Source: Motilimonas pumila
GTDB lineage: Bacteria; Pseudomonadota; Gammaproteobacteria; Enterobacterales; CBDFNC01
Direction: 5' to 3'
Length of the DNA stretch: 64,000 nucleotides
NCBI RefSeq assembly: GCF_003596335.1
Contig: NZ_QZCH01000007.1
Span: 62,001-126,000, forward strand
The translations under genes and the position numbers were made by a program. The notes beneath the pieces are model-generated. The model made no database searches and was not told the origin of the DNA. It saw nothing but the letters and a program-made list of their open reading frames with translations. Positions 17,977 through 27,401 of the stretch are shown one piece after another. How positions within the stretch are numbered: the first letter of the stretch is position 1; each line of letters opens with the position of its first letter.

Positions 17977-18384
17977 ATGGCTAATAAACTACTTAAATCT
18001 GTTGCATTTTGTGCGTTATCTACATTGAGTTTTGGGGCCCTTGCGGGCATGGGCGATCCGGCTTCTAAGTTTTGTGAAGCACAAGGCGGAAAAATAGAGC
18101 ACAAGCAATCTGAAACCGGTGATATGGGCATTTGTCATACTTCAGATGGACAACAAATAGAGGCTTGGACCTACTATCGCCATAACCACGTTGATTCAGC
18201 AAAGGCAGATAAGAAAGACGCAAAGAAAGCGAAGACAGGTATGAGTAATCCTGCGGCCTCTTTCTGTGAAGAGAAAGGCGGAAAAGTGGAGCACAAACAA
18301 TCCCAGTCTGGTGACATGGGCATTTGTCATACTTCAACAGGCGAGCAAGTTGAAGTATGGACTTACTACCGTCATCATCACTAG
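17977..18384 (+). CDS. Secreted protein with two DUF333 domains
   Basis: A paralogue of the preceding gene. A Sec signal peptide (MANKLLKSVAFCALSTLSFG, cleavage near ALAG) is followed by two DUF333 repeats (DPASKFCEAQGGKIEHKQS and NPAASFCEEKGGKVEHKQS). A lysine-rich linker (KADKKDAKKAKTG) joins them. Each repeat ends GDMGICHTS and W-TYYRH. There is no lipobox, so the mature protein is probably soluble in the periplasm while its neighbour is membrane anchored. The two repeats within this protein are more alike than those of the neighbour. AAGGAG lies before the ATG. Confidence 0.85.
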   Translation: MANKLLKSVAFCALSTLSFGALAGMGDPASKFCEAQGGKIEHKQSETGDMGICHTSDGQQIEAWTYYRHNHVDSAKADKKDAKKAKTGMSNPAASFCEEKGGKVEHKQSQSGDMGICHTSTGEQVEVWTYYRHHH

Positions 18385-18418
18385 GCGACGAGTCTTGATG
18401 TCTTAGAGCTTAGTTTAA

Positions 18419-18448
18419 GTGGCGTAGTAAGTGGTCACGCCACCTTTT
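18419..18448 (+). terminator. Weak terminator after the DUF333 pair
   Basis: GTGGCGT and ACGCCAC form a 7-bp stem with an 11-base loop, followed by CTTTT. It lies between converging genes. Confidence 0.45.
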
Positions 18449-18458
18449 ACCTTCCATT

Positions 18459-18719
18459 TTATTGTAATAACTCGTGGTCGTCAGGCAACATTTTAGTGAT
18501 CCACAAAATGAGCTTGTGTTTCATGTTTGGGCCATCTTCATGATGCGTCGCTAACGGCGTGATTTGTTTGTCTTGCACCAGTAGACGATAGACAACTTCC
18601 ACTTTATCTTTTGATGAGGTTCCTTGATCTAGGCTCGAATAGCCTCTTTGTTTAGCATATTTTAAGCCTATCTCTAACGCTTTTTTTAATAACTGCGACT
18701 CGTTTTTCATTTTCTTCAT
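18459..18719 (-). CDS. DUF5062 family protein
   Basis: An 86-residue helical cytosolic protein whose segments LLKKALEIGLKYAKQRGY, TSSKDKVEVVYRLLVQD and the end KHKLILWITKMLPDDHELL resemble the DUF5062 family of Vibrio, Shewanella and relatives. There is no membrane segment or known active site. The ATG at 18719 has GAGGTAAG upstream; a second ATG three codons later is possible. Family assignment is from memory of its pattern and should be confirmed. Confidence 0.72.
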   Translation of the reverse strand: MKKMKNESQLLKKALEIGLKYAKQRGYSSLDQGTSSKDKVEVVYRLLVQDKQITPLATHHEDGPNMKHKLILWITKMLPDDHELLQ

Positions 18720-19001
18720 GGCGCGGCTTACCTCTTATCTTATTGTTTTATCTCGTTATCAATAAGACTACAGGGAAAACAGGTGTTTTGCTTGTTTTGC
18801 TTGAATTTACCTTGGCGTGTTATCAAATTGTGACGGATATGAGGTGTTAATATTGCGCTGATTTGTTTTTTTTGTAGCGGTTTAAGCTAAAAAATAAATA
18901 AAACATCACTTTTAATGTGATTTGTGTCATATTTTTAGGGGGTGTTATACAATGCCGCGAATTTTGATTACGCCTATGTTGTTAGAAGGATGCTACTTAT
19001 T

Positions 19002-19280
19002 ATGAATCGCGTATTACTCAGTATGTTACTTTTGTTGCCGGCAACGGCTTGGTCTTCAGAAGTCAGTGATGAGCTGCTTAAACAACTCGATTGTTATGCA
19101 CTGTCCGAAAGCAGCAGTAAAAAGAGTTTATATAAAAGCCAAGCGCGTCGCGTAGCCCGTGATTTAGCCATCGATAAAGAGCATTTAAAAGCGTTAATCA
19201 GCAACGCCGAAGAAAACATGGCCGGCATGAGCCGAGCAGACCGTCAATCGGTCTACAGTTACCGGTGTGAAGCCAGGTAA
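19002..19280 (+). CDS. Small secreted helical protein, function unknown
   Basis: A 92-residue protein with a Sec signal peptide (MNRVLLSMLLLLPATAWS, then SEVSDELL). The mature part is helical and charged, with two cysteines (LDCYALS and YRCEAR at the end) that could form one disulfide. AGAAGGA lies 11 bases before the ATG at 19002; a frame open from 18942 gives an implausible leader. No family recognised. A strong terminator follows. Confidence 0.65.
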   Translation: MNRVLLSMLLLLPATAWSSEVSDELLKQLDCYALSESSSKKSLYKSQARRVARDLAIDKEHLKALISNAEENMAGMSRADRQSVYSYRCEAR

Positions 19281-19294
19281 GCATTTTCTTAATA

Positions 19295-19326
19295 CAAAAA
19301 AGCCCGCATTGTTGCGGGCTTTTTTG
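19295..19326. terminator. Bidirectional terminator next to maeA
   Basis: AAAAAAGCCCGCA / TGCGGGCTTTTTT hairpin with a TTGT loop. It serves the small secreted protein gene and maeA, which converge here. Confidence 0.93.
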
Positions 19327-19342
19327 TGTCATGGCGGTTCGA

Positions 19343-21025
19343 TCAAAATGACGTGCGTCGATAGGTACGATATTTAGGCGTCCAGAAGTTATCTTGCAGC
19401 GCTTTATCGATTACTTCATCAGCGATAGGTAATGCAACTTCATCAGCAATTGCTTGTTTTGCCACGGCTTTGGCGATAGCTTTACTGATAGCTTTGATTT
19501 GGCCTAACGGTGGCAACAGCGCTCCTAACGGTTTGTTATAGCCCATGGATGCATCAGCCAGTGCTTGACTGGCAGCCATGAGCATATTATCGGTAATATA
19601 CTTCGCAGATACGGCTAATACTCCTAGGCCAATGCCAGGGAAGATATAACTATTGTTACACTGAGATATTTCGAAGTTGCGGGTTTGGTAGTGCACGTTG
19701 GCAAAAGGTGAGCCGGTGGCGACAATGGCTTTTCCTTGGCTCCAGTGAATTATGTCATGGGGCGTTGCTTCCACCCGAGAGGTTGGATTGGATAGCGGCA
19801 ATACAATGGGTTGCGCGGTATTCTTACACATGGCTTCCACTACTTGTTGCGTGAACAAGCCAGGTTGACCGCTGACGCCAATTAGCACCGTAATTTTACC
19901 ATGCTCAACCACGTCTTCCAGGCCATAATGATTTGCCTCTGGCCAGCTTTCCAGTTGCTTCGATGCTTGAACTAGGGGTTGTTGGAAGCTCTGTAAATTA
20001 GGCATCTGGTCCGTTAATAGTCCATACCTGTCAACCATAAATACGCGTTCTCGGGCTGCTTGCTCCGTTAAGCCTTCGCGTTGCATCTGCTTAATAATAT
20101 GCTCGGCAATGCCGCAGCCGGCAGAGCCTGCGCCTAAAAATGCGATGCGTTGCTGACTTAACTTTTCTCCTTTATTTTGGCTGGCTGCGATCAAGGTGCC
20201 AACAGAGACTGCGGCTGTGCCTTGGATATCATCGTTAAAGCAGCACAACTGTTGACGGTATTGTTGCAATAGCGGAGTAGCATTAGTTTGAGCAAAGTCT
20301 TCAAATTGCAACAAGACTTCTGGCCAACGGCGTTTTACCGCCTGCATAAATTGATCAACAAATTCGTTATATTGCTCACCAGTAATGCGTGGATGACGCC
20401 AGCCCATGTACATAGGATCTGCCAATAACTGGCTATTATTGGTGCCTGCGTCTAACAGTATTGGCAGGGTATACGCGGGGCTAATACCACCACACGCGGT
20501 ATAAAGAGACAGCTTACCAATAGGAATACCCATGCCACCGATACCTTGGTCACCTAAGCCAAGAATGCGCTCTCCGTCGGTGACCACTATCACTTTTACA
20601 TTTTGTTTGGTTGCATTTTCGAGCATGTCATCAATCTTATCCCGTTCAGGGTATGAGATGAATAGGCCCCGTTTACGGCGATAAATTTTAGAAAATTGTT
20701 CACACGCTGCGCCCACTGTTGGGGTGTAAATAAGCGGCATGATTTCTTCTAAGTGATTGTCGATTAAACGATGAAACAAGGTTTCATTCGTATCTTGAAT
20801 ATTTCTTAAATAGATGTGTTTATCTAAGTCAGATTGAAACGATGACAACTGTTGGTATGCACGTTTCGCTTGTTCTTCGATCGTCTCGATATTATGGGGC
20901 AGCAAACCGGTTAAATTAAAACTGTCACGCTCTTGTTGGGAAAAGGCGCTGCCTTTATTTAGTAATGGGGTTTCAAGTAACGCCGGGCCGGCGAATGGAA
21001 TATACAAGGGTCGTTGAAACGGCAT
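19343..21025 (-). CDS. maeA: NAD-dependent malic enzyme MaeA
   Basis: Oxidative decarboxylation of L-malate to pyruvate with NAD+, in the cytosol. The 560-residue length and sequence fit the SfcA/MaeA type. Features are the N-terminal malic signature ([20 protein letters not shown]), the metal and substrate site ([11 protein letters not shown]), and the nucleotide-binding [11 protein letters not shown]. The segment [15 protein letters not shown] and the glycine-rich C-terminal region also match. The start is the ATG at 21025 ([11 protein letters not shown]). It stands alone, with a divergent DUF3179 gene about 311 bases away. Confidence 0.96.
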   Translation of the reverse strand: MPFQRPLYIPFAGPALLETPLLNKGSAFSQQERDSFNLTGLLPHNIETIEEQAKRAYQQLSSFQSDLDKHIYLRNIQDTNETLFHRLIDNHLEEIMPLIYTPTVGAACEQFSKIYRRKRGLFISYPERDKIDDMLENATKQNVKVIVVTDGERILGLGDQGIGGMGIPIGKLSLYTACGGISPAYTLPILLDAGTNNSQLLADPMYMGWRHPRITGEQYNEFVDQFMQAVKRRWPEVLLQFEDFAQTNATPLLQQYRQQLCCFNDDIQGTAAVSVGTLIAASQNKGEKLSQQRIAFLGAGSAGCGIAEHIIKQMQREGLTEQAARERVFMVDRYGLLTDQMPNLQSFQQPLVQASKQLESWPEANHYGLEDVVEHGKITVLIGVSGQPGLFTQQVVEAMCKNTAQPIVLPLSNPTSRVEATPHDIIHWSQGKAIVATGSPFANVHYQTRNFEISQCNNSYIFPGIGLGVLAVSAKYITDNMLMAASQALADASMGYNKPLGALLPPLGQIKAISKAIAKAVAKQAIADEVALPIADEVIDKALQDNFWTPKYRTYRRTSF

Positions 21026-21336
21026 AAGTTCTCTTTGGTGATTACGATAACAAAAGGGCTGGGCCCTATGATTAATGTCTCAGCTTATTGTGACTGCTTT
21101 GTGACCAAATAAAAATCAGTGAGATCATGATTTTGGTTTTATTTCTGCAGATCTTAACCTGTTATGGCCTACTTTAGCACGGTCAGATAAATGCAAGCTG
21201 AACAAGCGGAGCAAGAAGCCTATGTTTAAGTGTCAACGATATATCATCTTGGTTATATCTGCTACTCGGTTTGCTTAATTGCTCAGCGGGTAGGCTTTGT
21301 TAGGATAAAGCCATCTTAACGACGCGGAGAAAAACG
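21026..21336. other. Intergenic region between maeA and DUF3179 gene
   Basis: These 311 bases hold no recognisable gene. They should carry the divergent promoters of maeA and the DUF3179 gene. I see no clear operator or RNA element. Confidence 0.5.
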
Positions 21337-22497
21337 ATGAACGGTATAACTCAACAACAATCTAGGTGGTTTTTATTGGTCGCTTTTGTTACCGCTGCAT
21401 TCTCAATATTTAGCGCGGTACTGATGACCGAGCCGGGTCAAAGTCTTAACTTACCAAGGCAGTGGGTCGTAGCATACTACCAATACCGATGGTTATTCAT
21501 TGGCGTCAATTTAGCGCTTTTGGGATACCTGTGGTACTTACACCAACAGTTTGGGATTTGGAGCAAAGTAAGAATGCTCCTAGCTTCCACGGGAGTAGTG
21601 ACATGTATTATCGCGGCTAACTTTTTATTGGCACTCTTTTTCCCTTCTTATCAGTACGACGCTAATTATGTATCAGTGAGTCAAGCGGATAAGGTTTTGC
21701 AGCACGATGACACCATTTATGCCGTGGAGATTAATGGTGAGGTAAGGGGATACCCAAGAGAGCACCTTGAAATCCCGCACATTGCAGGCGACACCATAGG
21801 TGGAACAGACGTAGTGATGACTTTTTGTGCCCTGAGCAACCTGCCGGTGGTGATTGAGCAAGACATAGGCCACGGTCAATCTGATTTGGGTATCTTGATT
21901 CAAACCCATAACAACTTGGTGATGGTAGACAGGCGCTCTGGTGAATTGGTTCAGCAAATTAATATGCAATCTGAGTTTGATGAGACGCATATTAAGGTGC
22001 ACCCAAACACCATGATGACATGGGAAAACTTTAAAGATATCTACCCTGAAGGTGAAGTATTTATTTATGAGTTTGAACGCAAGGTTGACACCCTGCTACT
22101 GGCTATTTTTGATAAGCCAATGCAACGTCAATTTAGCGAAGAGCACGGCCCTATTTTTCCTACTTTAGATATGCAAGACGATAGAGTCGGTTTTAAGGAG
22201 CAAGTATGGGGATTGGAGCTGGGCCAGGAGCAAATCGCTTTTACTCGTGAGTTTGCACAACAAAACCCACGTTATGAATTTGAAATGAACCAGCAGCCTA
22301 TGATGATGGTGTACGATGAGCAACGAGATATTTTAAACGTGTTTTCATTGCTTAAAGGTGGCGAAACGGTTTCAGTCGAAAGTGTTGATGTTCAAGGCTA
22401 CTCAGATCAAGGAAGGTTAGAGCAAGTGCCGATGCACAATGGCGTATTCTGGATGATATGGTCGCACTGGTACCCAGACACTGAGCTGATGGGATAA
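21337..22497 (+). CDS. DUF3179 domain membrane protein
   Basis: A 386-residue protein with three N-terminal membrane helices (about residues 11-30, 50-67 and 80-103), then a DUF3179 domain on the outer side. The domain signature runs DTIYAVEINGEVRGYPREHL, GDTIGGTDVVMTFCALSNLP, then LVMVDRRSGELVQQI. Family members usually have a single cysteine in this Cxx(S/C) context, but no enzyme activity is established. GGAG precedes the ATG. It is a single gene that converges on the biosynthetic cluster's LysR gene, with a terminator between them. Confidence 0.83.
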   Translation: MNGITQQQSRWFLLVAFVTAAFSIFSAVLMTEPGQSLNLPRQWVVAYYQYRWLFIGVNLALLGYLWYLHQQFGIWSKVRMLLASTGVVTCIIAANFLLALFFPSYQYDANYVSVSQADKVLQHDDTIYAVEINGEVRGYPREHLEIPHIAGDTIGGTDVVMTFCALSNLPVVIEQDIGHGQSDLGILIQTHNNLVMVDRRSGELVQQINMQSEFDETHIKVHPNTMMTWENFKDIYPEGEVFIYEFERKVDTLLLAIFDKPMQRQFSEEHGPIFPTLDMQDDRVGFKEQVWGLELGQEQIAFTREFAQQNPRYEFEMNQQPMMMVYDEQRDILNVFSLLKGGETVSVESVDVQGYSDQGRLEQVPMHNGVFWMIWSHWYPDTELMG

Positions 22498-22514
22498 TCA
22501 ACAAAGCATAATCA

Positions 22515-22544
22515 AAAAGCGCAGCTTATGCTGCGCTTTTTTCG
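22515..22544. terminator. Bidirectional terminator at the left border of the biosynthetic cluster
   Basis: AAAAAGCGCAGC / GCTGCGCTTTTTT hairpin with a TTAT loop. It ends the DUF3179 gene and, from the other side, the lysR-ended cluster transcript. Confidence 0.92.
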
Positions 22545-22558
22545 TTGGTCTTTAGCCG

Positions 22559-23497
22559 TTACGGTTTTGCTCTTTGCGTGTTACCCAGTTGTTTAAACAC
22601 TTGCTTGATTTCTCGCTCGAGCCAGAGGAATTTCGCTGATTTAAAGTAGTTATTATTAAAGTTGAGTGAATACTCTATGGTCATCGGCTGTTGCTTGTGC
22701 TCAAATCGAACAAATTTAAATGCGCTTTGATCTAGGCCGACAAAGGCGCTTTCTGGCGCAATGCAAATAGTATCGGGTTGCTCATTCAGGTATTGCAAAA
22801 TGGTACTTAACTGCTGGCTTCTGAATTTAGGATTGAGTTGAATATTATTTTCAAAAAGATTCTGCATTTTCATATATTGGGCGTTATATTCTGGCACAAT
22901 CAGGCCAGCCAAAGGATAATTCAGCAATTCATTGACACTGATGCTACCTAACTCGCCAAGCGGGTGGCAGTGATGATAAATGCCACCTATGTGGCTGGTG
23001 GCTATGTGCACTTGGCGTAATTCTTTCGATACTTCAATAGGGTAAAAGCTGATTCCAGCGTCGACTTCACCGGTTAATAACTGACCATCAGTTGCTGGGC
23101 TATAACTATGAAGCTCAAGGGCTAACTCGGGGGCTTTGGCCATGATCGCCGCGCAAATGGCATAGCCGTGGCTATCTAATAAGTAGCCGTTAATGGCTAA
23201 GCGAAATTTTCCCGTTAGCTGGTCAGGGCAAAAGTGCTCGCCTTGTAGAGTGGTCTCAAGTAAGGCCAAGATTTTAGGTAGCTGCTGAGCCAAGGTTTGG
23301 GCTTTGTCAGTCAGTTTTAAGCCGCGAGCTTGGCGCACAAATAAAGGATCATCAAAGCTTTCGCGAATTTTCGCCAAGGAGCGACTGACTGCGGGCTGAC
23401 TCACGCCAAGGCGCTCAGCAGCCTTGGCAGTGTTTTTCTCTTGCAACAAGACGCGCAAAGTTTTTAACAGATTTAAATCAAATTCGTTTAGATTCAT
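22559..23497 (-). CDS. LysR family transcriptional regulator
   Basis: A 312-residue LysR-type regulator. The N-terminal helix-turn-helix (NTAKAAERLGVSQPAVSRSL, about residues 22-41) is followed by a linker helix (FVRQARGLKLTDKAQTLAQQ) and a periplasmic-binding-fold effector domain. It is the last gene of the biosynthetic cluster, in the same orientation and 48 bases behind the thioesterase. It probably controls the cluster, although a LysR gene at the 3' end of the operon it controls is unusual, and it could act elsewhere. The ligand is unknown. Confidence 0.92.
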   Translation of the reverse strand: MNLNEFDLNLLKTLRVLLQEKNTAKAAERLGVSQPAVSRSLAKIRESFDDPLFVRQARGLKLTDKAQTLAQQLPKILALLETTLQGEHFCPDQLTGKFRLAINGYLLDSHGYAICAAIMAKAPELALELHSYSPATDGQLLTGEVDAGISFYPIEVSKELRQVHIATSHIGGIYHHCHPLGELGSISVNELLNYPLAGLIVPEYNAQYMKMQNLFENNIQLNPKFRSQQLSTILQYLNEQPDTICIAPESAFVGLDQSAFKFVRFEHKQQPMTIEYSLNFNNNYFKSAKFLWLEREIKQVFKQLGNTQRAKP

Positions 23498-23545
23498 ACA
23501 AGGTAACCTTAGCTAACGTCCTGTTTAATCTTAAACATTTTTAAT

Positions 23546-24313
23546 TTAACTCGCCAATGAATTACTTAGCTGAGGGTATGCTTGCAATAGATCGTTGAGA
23601 TATTGCGCGACCAGGTGTCTGTGGCTGTCAATGAAAAAATGTCCGCCACTAAATTGATAGAGTTGCATCGGCGCTTTGAAATGGGCTTGCCACTGAGTCA
23701 GTTGATCATAGGGTACGCTCGCATCGCCTTCCCCCCCAAGTACGACTAATGCAGCAGTAAATGATTCTAATTGCTGGGCTTGATGATTTTCAACCATGGT
23801 AAAGTCGGCTCTTAGCATCGGAGTGAAAAGTGCCATCAGCTCGTTATCTTGGGCGACTTCTGGCGGGGTGCCACCGATGCGTTTAATTTTTTCAATGAAC
23901 TCAGTTTCTGGCAATAGGTGGATGGGATTGTGGGTATTTTTAAGGTGTGGCCCACGACTGCCTGATGCGATAAATAGCTCGGGAGTAGGGTAACCGTGTT
24001 GTTGCAGTAAGCGGTAAAGTTCGAACGCTACTCGGCTGCCAAAACTGTGGCCAAAAAATGCGAATGGCTTATCCAATAATGGCTTTATGTCGCGGGCTAA
24101 ATCTTTGACCAATTTGGTCATATTTGTATAACTAGGCTCATGGTGCCTGATGCCGCGACCCGGCAGTTGTAACGCCACCATTTCAATGTGTTCTGGTAGT
24201 TGACTGGCCAGCTTGGTGAAAGTGGCCGTACTGCCCCCGGCATAGGGAAAACAAATGAGTCGCATCTCTGCGTGGGGTCTGCGTTGTGGAAATGTAAACC
24301 AAGCTTTGTTCAT
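23546..24313 (-). CDS. Type II thioesterase (NRPS/PKS editing)
   Basis: A stand-alone alpha/beta hydrolase of 255 residues that removes wrong or stalled acyl groups from carrier proteins of assembly lines. The nucleophile motif GHSFGS and the N-terminal CFPYAGGSTATF are typical. A late aspartate (EGDASVPYD) and the histidine in FSGGHFFI complete the catalytic triad. AAGGAG precedes the ATG. It lies between the exporter and the LysR gene. As the megasynthases lack an integrated thioesterase it could also help release, but the sequence is of the editing type. Confidence 0.93.
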   Translation of the reverse strand: MNKAWFTFPQRRPHAEMRLICFPYAGGSTATFTKLASQLPEHIEMVALQLPGRGIRHHEPSYTNMTKLVKDLARDIKPLLDKPFAFFGHSFGSRVAFELYRLLQQHGYPTPELFIASGSRGPHLKNTHNPIHLLPETEFIEKIKRIGGTPPEVAQDNELMALFTPMLRADFTMVENHQAQQLESFTAALVVLGGEGDASVPYDQLTQWQAHFKAPMQLYQFSGGHFFIDSHRHLVAQYLNDLLQAYPQLSNSLAS

Positions 24314-24343
24314 GCTTCGCTCCTTGAAAATAGTGTTGTGTGA

Positions 24344-25663
24344 TTAAGGTTGTTTAACGCCGTGCGGTTCGGCGTTAGAAAGTAACTTTAATGAGACGAC
24401 AGATTGCGCTGTTAGCGGCGAAATACTGCCCATATTTCGAGTCATAGGCAGCAATAGCCCCAGCACGGCAGCCAAAGCAATGACAACGCCGGCGCCATGG
24501 AGTACGGTGTAAGTATCCATGTGTGAAACTAACCAGCCCGCCAGTGTGCCGGATACGGGGATGAGCCCTAGAATACAAAACATGAGTAAAGCCATTACGC
24601 GGCCCATAAAGTCAGCCTGAGTACGCTGTTGAAACCAGGTCGTGCCGGCCACCATGATAAAGCCTGCGCAAAGGCCCATCGTCAGCAGGCAAGTCACAAC
24701 TGCCCCAAGCAGGTGACTCGTTTGCGCTAAAGTAATAAGCATGAGACCTGACACACCATCGCATATTAATACCCACCAGCCGAGTCGGTGCGGGGAAGGC
24801 TTGGTAAACACTGCAATACCCGCGCCTAACAGCGTGCCTAAACCTGTCATCGCATACAAGGTGCCGTAGCCTGCTTCCGACAGCCCTAGATGTACTTTGC
24901 TGATGATAGGTAAGGTGGCTAAAATGGCGCCGTGCATAAAAAAAGAAATTAACATTAAGTAGCCAAGTACGAGACGAATGCCCTTGTCATACCAGCAATA
25001 TTGAATTCCTTTCACGACTAAATTTGTCACGCTACCGTTGGCTTTAGGCTGCTCTCGCGTTTGAATGTTGAGTAATAAGATTAAAGATAAACTGACCAAC
25101 AACGCATCAATGATAAAAGCGATAGCCAGGCTTTGCTGTTCGTTTATCGCGGAGCTAAAAAGCCATGCGCGAACTGCCCAAATAATCCAGCCTGCCATCA
25201 GCGGCCCTAACATCATAGCAACTTGGTTGGTTGCCATTAATATGCCATTGCCAGCGGCTAACTCTTTGGGTTTACACAGCGCGGGTAATAAAGCTTGTGA
25301 TGCGGGTATGCCAAACGCGCTTAAGGTACCAAGAGCGATGCCAAACCCGCATAGCAAGCCAATGGCTGTGAATTGCAAATAGACACACGCTGCCAGCATG
25401 AACATCACAATGACAAAACAGGCTCGGGAAAAAAATAGTAGCTTTAATGGGGAGCTGCGATCAGCTAAAGCGCCACCAAATAAAATGAGCAAGCTGTGCG
25501 GTAAACTGAAACTAGCCATCACGAGTGACATTTGAAAAGCATCATTATTGGTTTGCTGCAACACTAGCCAAGGTAAAGCCAGTAGGGTGAAAAAACCCCC
25601 GAGCTGAGCACAACTGCTTCCGAGCCAGTGCAGAACAAAGTTTTGATTAGAAAATATAGCCAT
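24344..25663 (-). CDS. MFS transporter, probable product exporter
   Basis: A 439-residue major facilitator protein with about 12 membrane helices. The loop between helices 2 and 3 (GGALADRSSPLKLLF) carries the acidic-basic motif A pattern. The overall pattern resembles the MFS_3 group that includes the enterobactin exporter EntS. Being in the same operon as the megasynthases, it probably exports the peptide product or gives self-protection. The ribosome binding site is weak (GAG near AATATATG). Confidence 0.88.
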   Translation of the reverse strand: MAIFSNQNFVLHWLGSSCAQLGGFFTLLALPWLVLQQTNNDAFQMSLVMASFSLPHSLLILFGGALADRSSPLKLLFFSRACFVIVMFMLAACVYLQFTAIGLLCGFGIALGTLSAFGIPASQALLPALCKPKELAAGNGILMATNQVAMMLGPLMAGWIIWAVRAWLFSSAINEQQSLAIAFIIDALLVSLSLILLLNIQTREQPKANGSVTNLVVKGIQYCWYDKGIRLVLGYLMLISFFMHGAILATLPIISKVHLGLSEAGYGTLYAMTGLGTLLGAGIAVFTKPSPHRLGWWVLICDGVSGLMLITLAQTSHLLGAVVTCLLTMGLCAGFIMVAGTTWFQQRTQADFMGRVMALLMFCILGLIPVSGTLAGWLVSHMDTYTVLHGAGVVIALAAVLGLLLPMTRNMGSISPLTAQSVVSLKLLSNAEPHGVKQP

Positions 25664-25677
25664 ATATTACTCAGTGA

Positions 25678-25699
25678 AAACGCGGGCCTAAGCCCGCTG
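25678..25699 (-). terminator. Short hairpin between the secreted protein gene and the MFS gene
   Basis: GCGGGC / GCCCGC with a 4-base loop, followed on the minus strand by GTTTTC. It may attenuate transcription into the exporter gene. The stem is short. Confidence 0.4.
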
Positions 25700-25706
25700 A
25701 TATTAA

Positions 25707-27371
25707 TTAAAGGGAAGCGTCACACGAGCCGATGGCTTGCCAGACGTCCCATTGACCTGAGTGTGCCGGCCACTCTGCATAGGTCCACCACTTCGCTTGA
25801 TATTGCACGCCGTTTAGCTGCACCAAGTCACCTTGTTGGTAGGATTGTTTGCTTTGCCATTGCGGCAAGCTGTGACAGGGCTGTTTGATTGCGCCATACC
25901 AAGTTGTCGAAACGAGAGGCCAATTTTCTATCGTTAAAATATCATCGATATGAGGGATCACTGTTGCTTTGTCTTCATCGCTCCAGTGACGTTCTTGGGC
26001 TTGGTGGCAGGTTTGACAGGTACTGGTCTTGCCTCCCCATTTTTTCGTTTTAACAAAGAAAAAGTTAGGGTCGTCACTTGGATCGTCGTTGTGATATAAC
26101 GCGGCAATGGCGTCTAGGTTATCTACCCGGTGTTGCCAAGCTTCTTGACCCAGAGTCCAGTTATTAAATTCCAGTTGTGGGGCGTATTGCCATTGCAATA
26201 AGTTACGCGCATCTTCTAAAGCACCGAGCTTAGTCAGGTAATCGACATAACCGACTATCATGCCAAGGATGTTAAAAGAAAATCGCGGCCTATCCATGCA
26301 CGTTCTGATTTCAGGACAGTTTGTTGAAAGAGCCGTGCCCCATGCAAAAAAGCCTTCCATAAATTTGTCATTTGCTTCGAAGAAATCTAACCCCACGGTA
26401 AATGCATGAAATAAAGGATGAATTTCTCGCCATAAACGGTGCTCGTCGGTCAGAGCGGAAATGGCGTCTTGATCTTGGTGAACTCGTGCTAACCAGCCTC
26501 GGTCCAATACAGATAAGCCGCCAAGAATAGGGGCTAAACGAAAGCGATCATTTGCGGGGTCTTGAAGCCAGTTTTGCTCCATTTGTTGGGCGCGGTCTAT
26601 TGTGTGCTTGGAGAAGTAACTCGCGATGACAAAGTTATGCAAGATACTTGGGTCATCAAAGTCTGTTTCACCTCCGATCCAAGTATTACTGGCTTTGATC
26701 AAAAAGCCGGTGAAGACGTTTGTCGGATCATTAACAAAATCATCCAGTAACGCAGCAGCCACTTGAAAGCGTTCACCTTCTTGATAATTGAATGTGTTGT
26801 AGAAATCTAGATGCGCTTGATGGTCTTCGTTGTAGGTGATGGCCTTTTCTAAATTGAAATAACGATTAAGCTTTTTTTCGTTGCGGTTTTTTAAGCGTTC
26901 TGTCCAAGGTTCAGTGGCGTACAGATCATCGACTCGGTTTAAAAAATAGTCAGCTAGAATACTGTTTTTTAATTGCGTACCAGAAACATTTCGACGCTTT
27001 AATAATGAATCTTGTAAATAATAAAAGGCGAGAAACTGAGCCAAAACTTTATCATCAGGCTTGTCCAGGTAGGCGGTGAGAACTCGAAATTCGAACTCAC
27101 TGAGGACGAATTGAGTACTTCTTGGAATCGCTGTTTGGTAGCTTGAAAGGTGATCAAGTTGTGCTTGTAACGAGTTTGGAGAAGGTATCTCACCTGTGAT
27201 CGCGGGGTGTGCGGCAAAGCGAGCAAGCACTTTATCACTGACGGAGATGTGACTGTCAGCTAAGAAATGTTTGCCGTTATCAGTCAGTGGCATAGGCTCG
27301 TTTTGTGCGTAAGCTTGAGCACCTGCTCCCAGTAGCGCAGCACAGACTGCAGCTTTAATTATATTTTTCAC
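25707..27371 (-). CDS. Secreted protein with CxxCH motif and C-terminal chitin-binding (CBM5/12-like) domain
   Basis: A protein of about 554 residues. It has a Sec signal peptide (MKNIIKAAVCAALLGAGAQA, cleaved near AYAQ) and a long helical middle region rich in aromatic residues that I do not recognise. A single CxxCH (TSTCQTCHQ) follows about 90 residues before the end and could bind heme c. The last ~50 residues look like a type 5/12 carbohydrate-binding module: W....SYQQGDLVQLNG, VQYQAKWWTYAEWP, then WQAIGSC. The GTG at 27371 is preferred because AAGGA lies at normal distance, although an ATG two codons upstream is possible. Its place between the NRPS and the exporter suggests a role in the product pathway, such as oxidation outside the cytoplasm or targeting. 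This is inference only. Confidence 0.75.
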   Translation of the reverse strand: MKNIIKAAVCAALLGAGAQAYAQNEPMPLTDNGKHFLADSHISVSDKVLARFAAHPAITGEIPSPNSLQAQLDHLSSYQTAIPRSTQFVLSEFEFRVLTAYLDKPDDKVLAQFLAFYYLQDSLLKRRNVSGTQLKNSILADYFLNRVDDLYATEPWTERLKNRNEKKLNRYFNLEKAITYNEDHQAHLDFYNTFNYQEGERFQVAAALLDDFVNDPTNVFTGFLIKASNTWIGGETDFDDPSILHNFVIASYFSKHTIDRAQQMEQNWLQDPANDRFRLAPILGGLSVLDRGWLARVHQDQDAISALTDEHRLWREIHPLFHAFTVGLDFFEANDKFMEGFFAWGTALSTNCPEIRTCMDRPRFSFNILGMIVGYVDYLTKLGALEDARNLLQWQYAPQLEFNNWTLGQEAWQHRVDNLDAIAALYHNDDPSDDPNFFFVKTKKWGGKTSTCQTCHQAQERHWSDEDKATVIPHIDDILTIENWPLVSTTWYGAIKQPCHSLPQWQSKQSYQQGDLVQLNGVQYQAKWWTYAEWPAHSGQWDVWQAIGSCDASL

Positions 27372-27401
27372 AATCATCCTTAATTAATATCAAGTGAAGT
27401 A

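Noticed and set aside
21026..21336. Riboswitch or small RNA upstream of maeA
   Set aside because: I saw no conserved stem arrangement or terminator/antiterminator pair; nothing supports it beyond length.
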